Below the pieces are notes generated by a model. It saw only the letters and a list, made by a program, of their open reading frames with translations, had not been told where the DNA came from and ran no database searches. Made by a program: the position numbers and the translations under genes. A stretch of 41,173 nt of DNA from RGIG8709 sp045575975 (GTDB taxonomy: Bacteria > Bacillota > Clostridia > Monoglobales > Monoglobaceae), in the NCBI GenBank assembly GCA_045575975.1, contig JAZNFO010000069.1, forward strand, positions 1-41,173, read 5' to 3'. Shown here in pieces: positions 1 through 8,364 of the stretch. Position 1 is the first letter of the stretch; each line of letters begins with the position of its first letter.

Positions 1-51
1 TAATATTAAAAATATTTTCTACAAATTTTCGGAAAAATTTTCTTTTCTTTT

Positions 52-1806
52 TTATACCCGAAGTTTTTCAACAACTTCCTCGGAAGGTGTTACATAAACT
101 GTATTATAGTTATCGTAAATAACAAATCCGGGTTTTGCACCATTTGGTTTTTTTATATTTTTTATAACTGTGTAATCAACAGGAACCTGAGCCGATTTTT
201 TTGCCTTGCTGTGATATGCTGCAAGTGTTGCGGCTTCAATTATTGATGAATCTGGTATTTCTGTCTCACCTTTTGTTTTTATAATAGTGTGTGAGCCGGG
301 AATAAACTTTGTATGCAGCCATATGTCTGTTGAATAGGAGGATTTCATAGTTAACCAATCGTTTTCAACATTATTTCTGCCGACATAAACTGTGTATCCA
401 TCAGAAGTTTTAAATTCAAAAGGTCTTGCTTTTAGGCTGATTTTCTTATTCTTCTTCTTTTGGATATTAATATAGCCCTGCTGAGCAAGTTCTTCTTTTA
501 TTTCATCTATGTCAGATGTTGTTTTTGAAAGAGAAAGGGATTCTAAAACAGTTTCCAGATAGAATAATTCATTTTTTGTTTTTTCCAGCTCTTTTATTGA
601 ATATTCTTCAGTTGTTTTCGCTTTATTAAATTGCTTGTAAAAATGTTGGGCATTTTGAGAAGGAGATAAATCTGGTTTTAACACAATTTCTATATCTTCC
701 TGATTTTCAGAAAAATAATTTGTAACAATGGCTATTTTATCTCCGTAGCTAACCTTGTATAAATTTGCCACCAACAAATCACCGTATAGTTTGTATTTAT
801 CTCTTTTTGCCGATTTTTCAATATTTTGTTTGTGTAATTGTATTTTTTTCTTACATCTGTCAATATTGTTATTGATTAATTTGATAAGACCTGCACTTTT
901 TTGATTTATTCTCTCGTTTTGAGACCGTTCTTCATAAAATTTATCAATTATTTCGCTTATACTGTCTGATGAATATACAGGCATCGGATAATACTGAGTC
1001 AGTTCAACACAGGAAAATGCCTCGGGATGTCTTTTTGTGCTGTCATAAATAAGAGTTGGTGAAAATTTATTGTTTTTAATATTATCAAAAAAGGCATCAG
1101 TTTCACTTGTGAGGTTTTCTATATTACAATTCATTAAAGGGACATTTGTTGTTTTATTTGCTCTGTAAGAAATTTCTCTGGCAAGCTGTGGACTTATGCC
1201 TGTAACAGATGAAATTAAAATTTTTTCAAATGAGGTGTCAACAGGCGAATTAGTAAATAATTCCTTAATTTTTCCAACCGAAAAACAATCCGGTGAAATC
1301 TTATCCTGCAGAGGAGGATATTCGTATATTAATCCTGGAAGAATTTGTCTCACAGAACTGACTGTGAAATCAATGTGCTTTATACTGTCAACAATTGTGT
1401 TTTTATCTGAAACCAGAATAATATTACTATGTCTGCCCATAATTTCAATTATTAGGCGTTTTACAGTAAGGTCACCAAGTTCTGTATAGCTTTCGATTTT
1501 GATTTCGATGATTCTGTCTGAGGATATTTGTTCGACAGAAAGAATTTTTCCGCCTTGCAGATGCTTTCTGAGTATCATACAAAAAAGAGGGGCTGTAATC
1601 GGGTTTTCTTTCTTTTGGGTTGTCAGGTGAATTCTGGGATTTGATGAACTTGCGGTCATCAAAAGCTTATATGAATCGGAAATAGTTCTAAGCCCGATGA
1701 TTATTTCATCGCGCTCCGGCTGATATATTTTATCTATTTTTGCACCTTTAAGTTTTTCATTAAGTTCAATAGCGATGCTTCTTGTAACTATTCCATCAAA
1801 TGACAT
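52..1806 (-). CDS. rqcH: RqcH/NFACT ribosome quality-control protein
   Basis: Rqc2/NEMF family protein (Fibronectin-binding A N-terminal, NFACT) that binds 50S subunits carrying stalled peptidyl-tRNA and adds C-terminal alanine tails. The protein begins MSFDGIVTRS. The Asp-Arg pair needed for tailing in Bacillus RqcH is present as D97-R98 (SSDR). A lysine/glutamate-rich coiled-coil middle follows at about residues 280-430, then the NFACT-R domain with VYVGRNNVEND and DIWLHTKFIPGSH near the end. Length 584 aa is close to the usual 570. The open frame extends 12 codons upstream, but the ATG at 1806 has an AGAAAGGA ribosome site at good spacing and gives the conserved N-terminus. The gene is monocistronic within the window and divergent from yicC. 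Family and start are secure; function is taken from the family. Confidence 0.95.
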   Translation of the reverse strand: MSFDGIVTRSIAIELNEKLKGAKIDKIYQPERDEIIIGLRTISDSYKLLMTASSSNPRIHLTTQKKENPITAPLFCMILRKHLQGGKILSVEQISSDRIIEIKIESYTELGDLTVKRLIIEIMGRHSNIILVSDKNTIVDSIKHIDFTVSSVRQILPGLIYEYPPLQDKISPDCFSVGKIKELFTNSPVDTSFEKILISSVTGISPQLAREISYRANKTTNVPLMNCNIENLTSETDAFFDNIKNNKFSPTLIYDSTKRHPEAFSCVELTQYYPMPVYSSDSISEIIDKFYEERSQNERINQKSAGLIKLINNNIDRCKKKIQLHKQNIEKSAKRDKYKLYGDLLVANLYKVSYGDKIAIVTNYFSENQEDIEIVLKPDLSPSQNAQHFYKQFNKAKTTEEYSIKELEKTKNELFYLETVLESLSLSKTTSDIDEIKEELAQQGYINIQKKKNKKISLKARPFEFKTSDGYTVYVGRNNVENDWLTMKSSYSTDIWLHTKFIPGSHTIIKTKGETEIPDSSIIEAATLAAYHSKAKKSAQVPVDYTVIKNIKKPNGAKPGFVIYDNYNTVYVTPSEEVVEKLRV

Positions 1807-1884
1807 ATACTGAAAATCCTTTCTTTGCCGTAAAAAGCACACATTTTACACAATTAATTACACTTTTCCTTGAATTTTTATATT

Positions 1885-1913
1885 ATTATATATTATTTTT
1901 AAAAAATTTTCAA
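1885..1913 (-). promoter_or_regulatory. Sigma-A-type promoter for rqcH
   Basis: On the minus strand a TTGAAA -35 (1908-1913) and a perfect TATAAT -10 (1885-1890) are separated by 17 bases. Transcription would start near 1878, leaving a leader of about 70 bases before the ATG at 1806. Seen directly; activity is inferred. Confidence 0.65.
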
Positions 1914-1920
1914 ATATTAT

Positions 1921-1949
1921 TTGATTTTTTTTAAAAAATGTGTTACAAT
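1921..1949 (+). promoter_or_regulatory. Extended -10 promoter for the yicC-remA-gmk operon
   Basis: TTGATT (1921-1926), 17 bases, then TACAAT (1944-1949) preceded by TGT (1941-1943), an extended -10. Transcription would start near 1956, about 30 bases before the yicC ATG. The -35 lies 7 bases from the -35 of the divergent rqcH promoter, so two polymerases could hardly occupy both sites at once. Confidence 0.65.
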
Positions 1950-1986
1950 TTAGTGTATAAGACTATAATTGGAAGGATTTTTAAAT

Positions 1987-2862
1987 ATGCTTAGAAGTAT
2001 GACGGGTTTTGGTCGCGCTGAAAATCTTATAGATGGTTTTATGATTAAGGTTCAGATTAAGTCGGTAAACCACAGATATGGGGATTTTTCAATAAGAGTG
2101 CCAAGACTTTATGGATTTTTGGAGGAAAAAGTCAGACAAAGACTTATTTCATACATATCAAGAGGAAAGGTTGAAGTGAATGTTTCCATTGAAGAAAAAG
2201 ACGGAAACGACAGAACAATCACACTAAAAAAGGATTTGGCTGAAAGCTATCTCAATGCTATTAGAGGGCTTGAAGAACTTGGCTTGGCTGATGATATAAG
2301 AATGTCTCATATGACTCGTTTTTCAGATATTTTTGATGCATCTCAGGATGAAGTTGATGAGGAAGAAATTTATAAAAGAGTTGATATAGTCTTGACATCT
2401 GCAGTTGATGACTTTGTTAAAATGAGAACAGAAGAAGGAGCGAGACTTGAAGAGGATATTAAATATCACCTTAATGAAATTTTAGGTTATGTATCAAAAG
2501 TTGAGAAGCGTTCTCCTGAAACATCAGAGGAGTATAGAAAGAGACTTGAAGCAAAAATAAGAGAGGTTCTTGAAGACAGAGCAATTGATGAGGCGAGAAT
2601 TATTACAGAGGCTGCTATTTTTGCTGATAAGGTTGCGGTTGATGAAGAGACTGTCAGGTTAAGAAGTCATATTAAAGAATTTCTGAATGCTTTAAATACG
2701 GACAAGCCGATAGGAAAAAAACTTGACTTTATCATTCAGGAAATGAACAGAGAGGCAAACACAATTGGTTCTAAAGCAAATGATGTTGAAATTTGTTCCT
2801 TGGTTGTTGAAATCAAATCTGAAATAGAAAAGATCAGAGAACAGATTCAAAATGTTGAATAG
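1987..2862 (+). CDS. yicC: YicC/YloC family endoribonuclease
   Basis: Member of the YicC-like family (YicC N-terminal domain plus DUF1732), 291 aa. E. coli YicC has been described as an endoribonuclease acting on RNA such as the small RNA RyhB; the role in Firmicutes is less clear. The hallmark N-terminus MLRSMTGFGRAE and C-terminal QEMNREANTIGSKA (about residues 253-266) are both present. The frame is open to a TTG six codons earlier, inside the promoter -10 region, so the ATG at 1987 behind GGAAGGAT is chosen. It is first gene of the operon and sits directly before remA, as in Bacillus (yloC). Confidence 0.93.
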   Translation: MLRSMTGFGRAENLIDGFMIKVQIKSVNHRYGDFSIRVPRLYGFLEEKVRQRLISYISRGKVEVNVSIEEKDGNDRTITLKKDLAESYLNAIRGLEELGLADDIRMSHMTRFSDIFDASQDEVDEEEIYKRVDIVLTSAVDDFVKMRTEEGARLEEDIKYHLNEILGYVSKVEKRSPETSEEYRKRLEAKIREVLEDRAIDEARIITEAAIFADKVAVDEETVRLRSHIKEFLNALNTDKPIGKKLDFIIQEMNREANTIGSKANDVEICSLVVEIKSEIEKIREQIQNVE

Positions 2863-2883
2863 ATTTTGTTGGAGGTTGTTAAA

Positions 2884-3174
2884 GTGAAACTTATTAATAT
2901 CGGATTTGGAAATATTGTTTCCGGAGAAAGAGTAGTTGCGATTGTAAGTCCCGAATCTGCACCTATAAAGAGAATTGTTCAGGATGCAAGAGATAAAGGG
3001 ATGCTTATAGATGCCTCCTGCGGAAGAAGAACAAGAGCTGTTATTATAACAGACAGCGATCATATAATTCTATCTGCTATTCAAACAGAAACTATAGCAG
3101 GCAGAGCAGAAACCAAAGAAGAAATTTCAGATATCAGAGATGAAGAAAGGGCAAGCGAAGGCTTGGAAGACTAA
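2884..3174 (+). CDS. remA: Extracellular matrix regulator RemA
   Basis: RemA (DUF370) family DNA-binding protein. In Bacillus it forms ring-shaped oligomers and activates biofilm-matrix and osmoprotection genes. The core KLINIGFGNIVSGERVVAIV...PIKRIVQDARDKGMLIDASCGRRTRAVIITDSDHIILSA is the family signature. At 96 aa it is a little longer than the Bacillus protein (about 89) because of a glutamate-rich tail (residues about 80-96). Start is GTG at 2884, seven bases after GGAGGT (2871-2876); the frame continues upstream, but those codons overlap the ribosome site. One base separates its stop from the gmk start, indicating coupling. Its targets in this organism are unknown. Confidence 0.93.
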   Translation: MKLINIGFGNIVSGERVVAIVSPESAPIKRIVQDARDKGMLIDASCGRRTRAVIITDSDHIILSAIQTETIAGRAETKEEISDIRDEERASEGLED

Positions 3175-3175
3175 T

Positions 3176-3730
3176 ATGGGAAAACTGTTTTTGATATCCG
3201 GACCTTCCGGGGTTGGAAAAGGAACTGTTTGCAGAGAAATTTTCAAAAAAGATCTGAATCTTTATTTTTCGGTTTCAGCCACAACCAGAAGTCCTAGAAA
3301 AGAAGATAAAGAAGGAGTAACTTATTTCTTTAAGACAAAGGATGAGTTTGAGAGTTTAATTGATGAGGGTGCATTTCTTGAATGGGCACAATATAACGGA
3401 AATTATTATGGCACATTAAAGGCCCCTGTTCTTAAAAATCTTGAAGAGGGTAAAAATGTCATTCTTGAAATAGATGTTAAGGGTGCTCTTCAGGTTATGG
3501 AAAATTATACTGATGGAGTTTACATATTTATAGCTCCGCCTGATGAAAAAGCTTTGTTTGACAGACTTAAAAACAGAGGGTCTGAGACGGATGAAGAAAT
3601 AGAAAGACGACTTGGGGCTGCAAAGGAAGAACTTAAGCTTAAAGACAGATATGACTATGTTGTTATTAATGATGTGGTTGAAAATGCTGTTTTAGAAATA
3701 GAGAAAATAATAAATAAGGAGAATGATTAA
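3176..3730 (+). CDS. gmk: Guanylate kinase
   Basis: Cytosolic GMP kinase (ATP + GMP to ADP + GDP), 184 aa. The P-loop GPSGVGKGT is at residues 9-17, followed by the GMP-binding segment TTRSPRKEDKEGVTYFF, LEWAQYNGNYYGT and the EIDVKGALQV strand. It is shorter at the C-terminus than the common 200-207 aa form. The frame opens 12 codons earlier inside remA, but the ATG at 3176 gives the conserved MGKLFLISGPSG start. Placement between remA and rpoZ matches Bacillus and links nucleotide supply with transcription genes. Confidence 0.96.
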   Translation: MGKLFLISGPSGVGKGTVCREIFKKDLNLYFSVSATTRSPRKEDKEGVTYFFKTKDEFESLIDEGAFLEWAQYNGNYYGTLKAPVLKNLEEGKNVILEIDVKGALQVMENYTDGVYIFIAPPDEKALFDRLKNRGSETDEEIERRLGAAKEELKLKDRYDYVVINDVVENAVLEIEKIINKEND

Positions 3731-3732
3731 TT

Positions 3733-3921
3733 ATGATGATTTATCCACCGATTACTGAACTTGTAGGAAAAACAGGAAGCAGATATTCTCTTGTTATTGA
3801 AATTGCAAAAAGAGCAAGACAGCTTGCTGGTGGCAGAGATGCTTTGGTTGATGCAGGTTCAAACAAGGATGTTACTAAAGCTATTTGTGAAATTTATGAG
3901 GATAAAGTTAGATTAAAATAA
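3733..3921 (+). CDS. rpoZ: RNA polymerase omega subunit
   Basis: Small RNA polymerase subunit that helps fold and hold beta-prime; 62 aa, within the short Firmicute range. Conserved elements seen are YPPITEL, GSRYSLVIEIAKRARQL and the NKDVTKAICEI segment. Two tandem ATGs (3733 and 3736) follow AAGGAG at 3716-3721; the first is used here, the second would be equally good. The gmk stop is two bases upstream. In Bacillus the next gene would be coaBC, which is not present here. Confidence 0.92.
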   Translation: MMIYPPITELVGKTGSRYSLVIEIAKRARQLAGGRDALVDAGSNKDVTKAICEIYEDKVRLK

Positions 3922-3931
3922 ATAGTTTTTG

Positions 3932-3956
3932 GGGCTGTTCATGTTTTGAATAGTCC
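3932..3956 (+). terminator. Hairpin after rpoZ, possible terminator
   Basis: A 10-bp stem (3932-3941 with 3947-3956; two G-T pairs) closes a 5-base TGTTT loop and is followed by only three T residues. It lies in the 74-base rpoZ-priA gap, where coaBC stands in Bacillus. The short T run makes it a weak terminator or attenuator. Confidence 0.45.
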
Positions 3957-3973
3957 TTTGTGCTAATTATAAA
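3946..3973 (+). promoter_or_regulatory. Possible promoter for priA
   Basis: TTGAAT (3946-3951), 16 bases, TATAAA (3968-3973), about 16 bases before the expected +1 and 23 bases before the priA ATG. The -35 overlaps the 3-prime arm of the preceding hairpin. Short spacing and imperfect boxes keep confidence low. Confidence 0.35.
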
Positions 3974-3995
3974 TATTTTTTGAAGTGGATTTGTT

Positions 3996-6230
3996 ATGGT
4001 TGCAAAGGTAGTATTTGATAACAGAGAGCATAATATTGACAGGTTTTTTGACTATGAAATTCCGGGTGAAATTGCTGAAAAAGTTTGTGTTGGAATGAGA
4101 GTCAGGGTTCCTCTTGGCGTCAGAAACTATACAGCTGTTGGTATTGTTGTAGAAATTTGTGAAAACAGTGATTTTCATAAGTTAAAGCAGATACAAAGCT
4201 GTGTGGGTGATGAGCCTGTTTGTTCTGAAAAAATGATTGACCTTTGTATGTGGCTTAAGGATAGGTGTTTCTGTTCTTTTTATCAGGCACTGAGATTGGT
4301 TGTTCCACCCGGAATGAAAAAGGGTATAACTCATAAATGCATTAGATTCGCAAAGCTTATTATAAATGGGAAAGAACTTTCAGAAATTGAATCTGTGCTT
4401 GAAAGACGGCATGCAACTCAAATGCTTTCTGCTATAGGTGTCCTGAAGGAGCATGAAAGTCTTGATGTATCAAAACTGTATAGCTTATCGGGATGTACTT
4501 CACAAGCTGTCTCATCTCTTGAAAAAAAAGGGATTATATCTGTTTTTGAAGAAAATATTGACAGAAAGGTTTTTTCTCTTGAAAATATTAAATCCACAAC
4601 AAAATACACTCCAACAGAAGAACAGAAGAGTGTTATAGATTATTTAAATTCATGCATTAACGAAGAAAGACATGATAAGGTTTTGCTAAGAGGAGTTACG
4701 GGCAGTGGTAAAACAGAAGTTTTTCTACAAGCTATAGAGACAGTAGTTAAATCTGGTAAAAACGCTATAATGCTTGTTCCCGAAATATCTTTAACTCCGC
4801 AAATGGTAAACCGATTTGTGAGCCGTTTCGGGGAGTATGTTGCGGTTATTCACAGCAAGCTTTCAGAGGGCGAAAGGTTTGACCAGTGGGAAAAAATCAG
4901 GGAAGGCAGAGTTAATGTTGTTGTTGGTGCGAGAAGTGCAATTTTTGCTCCGTTTGAAAAAGTTGGTATAATTATTCTGGACGAAGAACATGAAAATAGC
5001 TATAAGTCAGATTCTTCACCAAGATATCATGCGATAGATGTTGCAACAAAAAGGACAGAGGATGACAATGCAGTGTTACTGCTTGCATCTGCAACTCCGT
5101 CAGTTTCTGATTATTATATGGCAAAAAGGGGAGAATACACTCTTTTTGAAATGCATAAAAGATACAATGAAATGGCATTGCCGGAAGTTAAAATTATTGA
5201 TATGAGAGCGGAACTTTTTGAACACAAAAATCGTTCACCTATCAGTTTATACCTGCAAAAAGAAATAAGAAAAAATCTTGAGAATAAAAGCAAAACAATT
5301 CTTTTCTTAAACAGAAGAGGGTATTCAACATTTGTTTCCTGCAGAGAATGTGGGTATGTTGCAGAGTGTCCTGATTGTAGCATTGCACTCACCTATCATA
5401 AGAAAAATGATAATCTTGTATGTCACTATTGCGGTCACTTAGCAGAAAATCTCAGCATATGTCCTGAATGCGGTTCAAAATATGTAAGATATTTTGGTAC
5501 CGGAACTCAAAAAATAGAAGAAGAATTGAAAAAATTATTTCCATATGCAAATATAATGCGAATGGACTTTGATACAACTTCAAAAAAAGGCGGACACGAA
5601 AAAGTTCTGGAGGAATTTGAAAATAACGGAGATATTCTTCTTGGCACACAAATGGTTACAAAAGGACTTGATTTTCGCGATGTTACACTTGTCGGTGTGC
5701 TCGCAGCAGATACAAGTTTATGTATGGATGACTACAGAGCTCCGGAAAGAAGTTTTTCTCTTTTTACACAGGTTTGCGGTCGTGCAGGCAGAGGGGATGT
5801 TCCGGGGAGAGCTGTAATACAGACCTATCAGCCGCTCAATGCTACAATAAAATATGCTTCAAGACAAGATTTTGAAATGTTTTATGAGAATGAGATAAAA
5901 TCACGGCAAAGACTTAATTATCCTCCGTTTTGTAAAATAGTTTGTCTTATGATTACTTCGGATGACGAAGAAAAAGGAAATGCCAGAATTCAGGAGATAG
6001 GTAAGATTTTATCCTGCTTTGCGGATGAGTATGAGGGAAGAATTGATATAATGCCACCTCAGGCGGCGCCTATCAGCAAAATAAAAAATCAGTACAGGTT
6101 CAGAATTATAATGAAAATTGATGATATGAGTAAAATAAAGAATGTGCTGAATGATATAATTGATTCATACGGAGGAAATAAGTTGGGCGTTTTCTTAAGT
6201 GTTGATGTTAACCCTGTTAATATGTATTGA
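3996..6230 (+). CDS. priA: Primosomal protein N' (replication restart helicase PriA)
   Basis: Superfamily 2 DNA helicase that reloads the replisome at stalled forks; 744 aa, normal length. Walker A GVTGSGKT is at residues 233-240 (K239) and the Walker B box DEEH at 329-332. The zinc-binding insertion shows paired cysteines C449/C452, C458/C461, C476/C479 and C489/C492, and helicase motifs such as GTQMVTKGLDF and QVCGRAGRG follow. The N-terminal DNA-binding region starts VAKVVFDNREHNIDRFFDYEIP. Ribosome site is weak (AGTGGA). It stands between rpoZ and def as in other Firmicutes, minus coaBC. Confidence 0.96.
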   Translation: MVAKVVFDNREHNIDRFFDYEIPGEIAEKVCVGMRVRVPLGVRNYTAVGIVVEICENSDFHKLKQIQSCVGDEPVCSEKMIDLCMWLKDRCFCSFYQALRLVVPPGMKKGITHKCIRFAKLIINGKELSEIESVLERRHATQMLSAIGVLKEHESLDVSKLYSLSGCTSQAVSSLEKKGIISVFEENIDRKVFSLENIKSTTKYTPTEEQKSVIDYLNSCINEERHDKVLLRGVTGSGKTEVFLQAIETVVKSGKNAIMLVPEISLTPQMVNRFVSRFGEYVAVIHSKLSEGERFDQWEKIREGRVNVVVGARSAIFAPFEKVGIIILDEEHENSYKSDSSPRYHAIDVATKRTEDDNAVLLLASATPSVSDYYMAKRGEYTLFEMHKRYNEMALPEVKIIDMRAELFEHKNRSPISLYLQKEIRKNLENKSKTILFLNRRGYSTFVSCRECGYVAECPDCSIALTYHKKNDNLVCHYCGHLAENLSICPECGSKYVRYFGTGTQKIEEELKKLFPYANIMRMDFDTTSKKGGHEKVLEEFENNGDILLGTQMVTKGLDFRDVTLVGVLAADTSLCMDDYRAPERSFSLFTQVCGRAGRGDVPGRAVIQTYQPLNATIKYASRQDFEMFYENEIKSRQRLNYPPFCKIVCLMITSDDEEKGNARIQEIGKILSCFADEYEGRIDIMPPQAAPISKIKNQYRFRIIMKIDDMSKIKNVLNDIIDSYGGNKLGVFLSVDVNPVNMY

Positions 6231-6250
6231 TAAATGAAAGGTAGATAAAT

Positions 6251-6715
6251 ATGGCTATTAGAAACATTGTAAAGTATGGGGATGAAGTGCTCCAGAAAAA
6301 ATGTCGTACAGTAGAAAAAATTGATGATAGAATTTTAACTTTGATAAATGATATGCTTGACACTCTATATGAAGCTGAAGGAGTTGGTCTTGCAGCTCCA
6401 CAGGTTGGAATATTAAAGAGAGTTGCTGTAATAGATATAGGTGAAGGCCCTATTATTCTAATTAATCCTGAAATTATTTCAGAAGAGGGAAGTCAAAGCG
6501 GAGCAGAGGGGTGTCTTAGCTATCCGGGACAATACGGAGAGGTTGAAAGACCGATGAATGTTACTGTCAGGACTATGGATAAAGACGGAAAAATCAGAGA
6601 AATTAAAGGTGAAGGTCTTCTTGCAAGAGCATTTTGCCACGAGATTGATCATCTTGATGGACATATGTTTATTGAAAAAGTCAGTGAATGGTATGACATG
6701 GAAAATGAAGAATAG
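6251..6715 (+). CDS. def: Peptide deformylase
   Basis: Metallo-hydrolase removing the formyl group from nascent N-terminal methionine. All three motifs are present: GVGLAAPQVG at residues 44-53, EGCLSYPG at 86-93 with metal ligand C88, and HEIDH at 130-134 with ligands H130, H134 and catalytic E131. At 154 aa it is a type 1 (short) enzyme. An AAAGGT ribosome site precedes the ATG. It is followed by fmt 16 bases later, the classical def-fmt pair controlling formylation and deformylation. Confidence 0.97.
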   Translation: MAIRNIVKYGDEVLQKKCRTVEKIDDRILTLINDMLDTLYEAEGVGLAAPQVGILKRVAVIDIGEGPIILINPEIISEEGSQSGAEGCLSYPGQYGEVERPMNVTVRTMDKDGKIREIKGEGLLARAFCHEIDHLDGHMFIEKVSEWYDMENEE

Positions 6716-6731
6716 TTTTAGGAGATAGAAT

Positions 6732-7664
6732 ATGAGAGTTTTATTTATGGGAACACCGGATTTTGCAGTGCCGTGTCTTGAAAGACTTATTTCTGACGGG
6801 CATGATGTTTGTGGTGTTGTTTCGCAAAAGGATATGCCAAAGGGCAGAGGACACAAAATAGTTCCAACACCTGTGAAAGAATGTGCTATTAAAAACAATA
6901 TAGAAGTTTTTCAGCCGGAAACATTGAAGGACGGTGCTTTTCTTAAAGAACTTAAAATACTTGACCCAGAAGTGATAATTGTTGTTGCATACGGCAGAAT
7001 TTTGCCTGAATATATTTTAAACTATCCCAGGTACGGATGCATTAATATTCATGCATCATTGCTTCCTAAATACAGAGGCGCAGGTCCCATTCAGTGGTGT
7101 CTTATTAATGGAGAAAAGGTCACCGGTGTAACAGCTATGTATATGGAAAAAGGTCTTGATACAGGTGATATGCTCTTAAAGGAAGAGACAGAAATCGGAG
7201 AATATGAAAATTGTGCCCAGCTATACGAACGACTTCGGAATATGGGTGCAGATGTTTTATCAAAAACATTGGCGTTAGCTGAAAAAGGGGAACTTTCTCC
7301 TGAAAAGCAAAATGATGAGGAATCATGTTATGCTCCGATGATAACAAAAGAGACTGGAAAAATTGACTGGAATATGCCGGCGGATTCAATTATTAACCTA
7401 ATCAGAGGGACTTATGTGTGGCCGGTAGCCCACACACTTTATAAAGGCGAAAATTTAAAAATTTATTCAGCTGTATTGGGTAATGAAAATAAAAATGAAC
7501 TGCCGGGGAGTATAGTTAATGTTGATAAGAAAAATATGGAAGTTAAATGCGGAGATAATAAAACTATTTTTCTTAAAGAGGTTCAGTTTTTTGGAAGTTC
7601 AAAAATGAGCATTGAAAGTTATCTGAATGGTCATAATATAGAAAAAGTAGTTTTGGGAGGATAA
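6732..7664 (+). CDS. fmt: Methionyl-tRNA formyltransferase
   Basis: Transfers the formyl group of 10-formyl-tetrahydrofolate to initiator Met-tRNA. Length 310 aa is typical. The N-terminal MRVLFMGTPDFAVP and the formyltransferase signature NIHASLLPKYRGAGPIQW are present, with catalytic N105, H107 and D143 (GLDTGD), matching N106/H108/D144 of the E. coli enzyme. A C-terminal OB-like domain follows from about residue 205. AGGAG lies before the ATG. The stop is three bases from the next gene, so the yugP-like gene is translationally linked. Confidence 0.97.
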   Translation: MRVLFMGTPDFAVPCLERLISDGHDVCGVVSQKDMPKGRGHKIVPTPVKECAIKNNIEVFQPETLKDGAFLKELKILDPEVIIVVAYGRILPEYILNYPRYGCINIHASLLPKYRGAGPIQWCLINGEKVTGVTAMYMEKGLDTGDMLLKEETEIGEYENCAQLYERLRNMGADVLSKTLALAEKGELSPEKQNDEESCYAPMITKETGKIDWNMPADSIINLIRGTYVWPVAHTLYKGENLKIYSAVLGNENKNELPGSIVNVDKKNMEVKCGDNKTIFLKEVQFFGSSKMSIESYLNGHNIEKVVLGG

Positions 7665-7667
7665 TAT

Positions 7668-8351
7668 ATGTTTTTTGATGTTTATTATTTAATATTTGTT
7701 GTTCCTGCTCTAATTCTTGCGTTTTATGCACAGACAAAGGTAAATACAACCTTTAATAAATACAGCAAGGTATATTCTTCAAGAGGAATAACAGCACATG
7801 ATGTTGCAAGAAAAATTCTTAATATGAATGGACTTAATAATATTAGTATAGAAAGGGTTTCAGGAAATTTAACAGACCATTTTGACCCGAAAGCCAATGT
7901 TATCAGGTTATCTGATGCAACATATTCAAGTACATCGGTGGGTGCAATCGGAGTTGCAGCACATGAGGTTGGGCATGCAGTTCAGTATGCAGAAGGATAT
8001 GCACCTATTAAAATCAGAAACACTATAGTTCCGGTTGTTCAGTTTTCATCGTATCTTGCGTGGCCTCTCGCTCTTTTAGGTATTATTCTTGGAAGTTCTA
8101 ATCTTGCTAATTTTGGTGTTTTACTTTTTGCAATTGTTGTTGCATTTCAGATTATAACTCTTCCCGTTGAACTTAATGCAAGTTCAAGGGCAATAAAAAC
8201 ACTTGATGAAAGTTTTATTCTTGAGGGAAAAGAACTTGTTGGCGCGAAAAAGGTTTTAAAAGCAGCAGCGCTTACTTATATTGCTGCGGCTGCAGTTGCA
8301 ATTGGAAACTTACTAAGACTTCTTGCCCTAACCGGAAGAAGCAGAGACTAG
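7668..8351 (+). CDS. YugP-type zinc metallopeptidase, membrane
   Basis: Neutral zinc metallopeptidase of the YugP family (Pfam Zn_peptidase_2), 227 aa, function in cells poorly known. The zinc motif HEVGH is at residues 99-103 and a likely third ligand E168 lies in LPVELNASSRA. Hydrophobic segments at about 5-21, 130-142, 148-166 and 197-216 indicate an integral membrane protein. The ribosome site GGGAGGAT is inside the end of fmt. In Bacillus, yugP is not in this operon, but in many clostridia it sits between fmt and rsmB. Family call is firm; substrate unknown. Confidence 0.9.
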   Translation: MFFDVYYLIFVVPALILAFYAQTKVNTTFNKYSKVYSSRGITAHDVARKILNMNGLNNISIERVSGNLTDHFDPKANVIRLSDATYSSTSVGAIGVAAHEVGHAVQYAEGYAPIKIRNTIVPVVQFSSYLAWPLALLGIILGSSNLANFGVLLFAIVVAFQIITLPVELNASSRAIKTLDESFILEGKELVGAKKVLKAAALTYIAAAAVAIGNLLRLLALTGRSRD

Positions 8352-8364
8352 AAAGGCGTTTTAT

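Noticed and set aside
23..42. AT-only stem after rqcH as a terminator
   Set aside because: The 7-bp stem is all A-T and no clear T run follows on the minus strand within the window; too weak to call.
2692..3063. Minus-strand frame of 123 codons opposite yicC and remA
   Set aside because: It lies antisense to two well-matched families, has no ribosome site and its Asn/Ser/Phe-rich composition is that of an AT-rich shadow frame.
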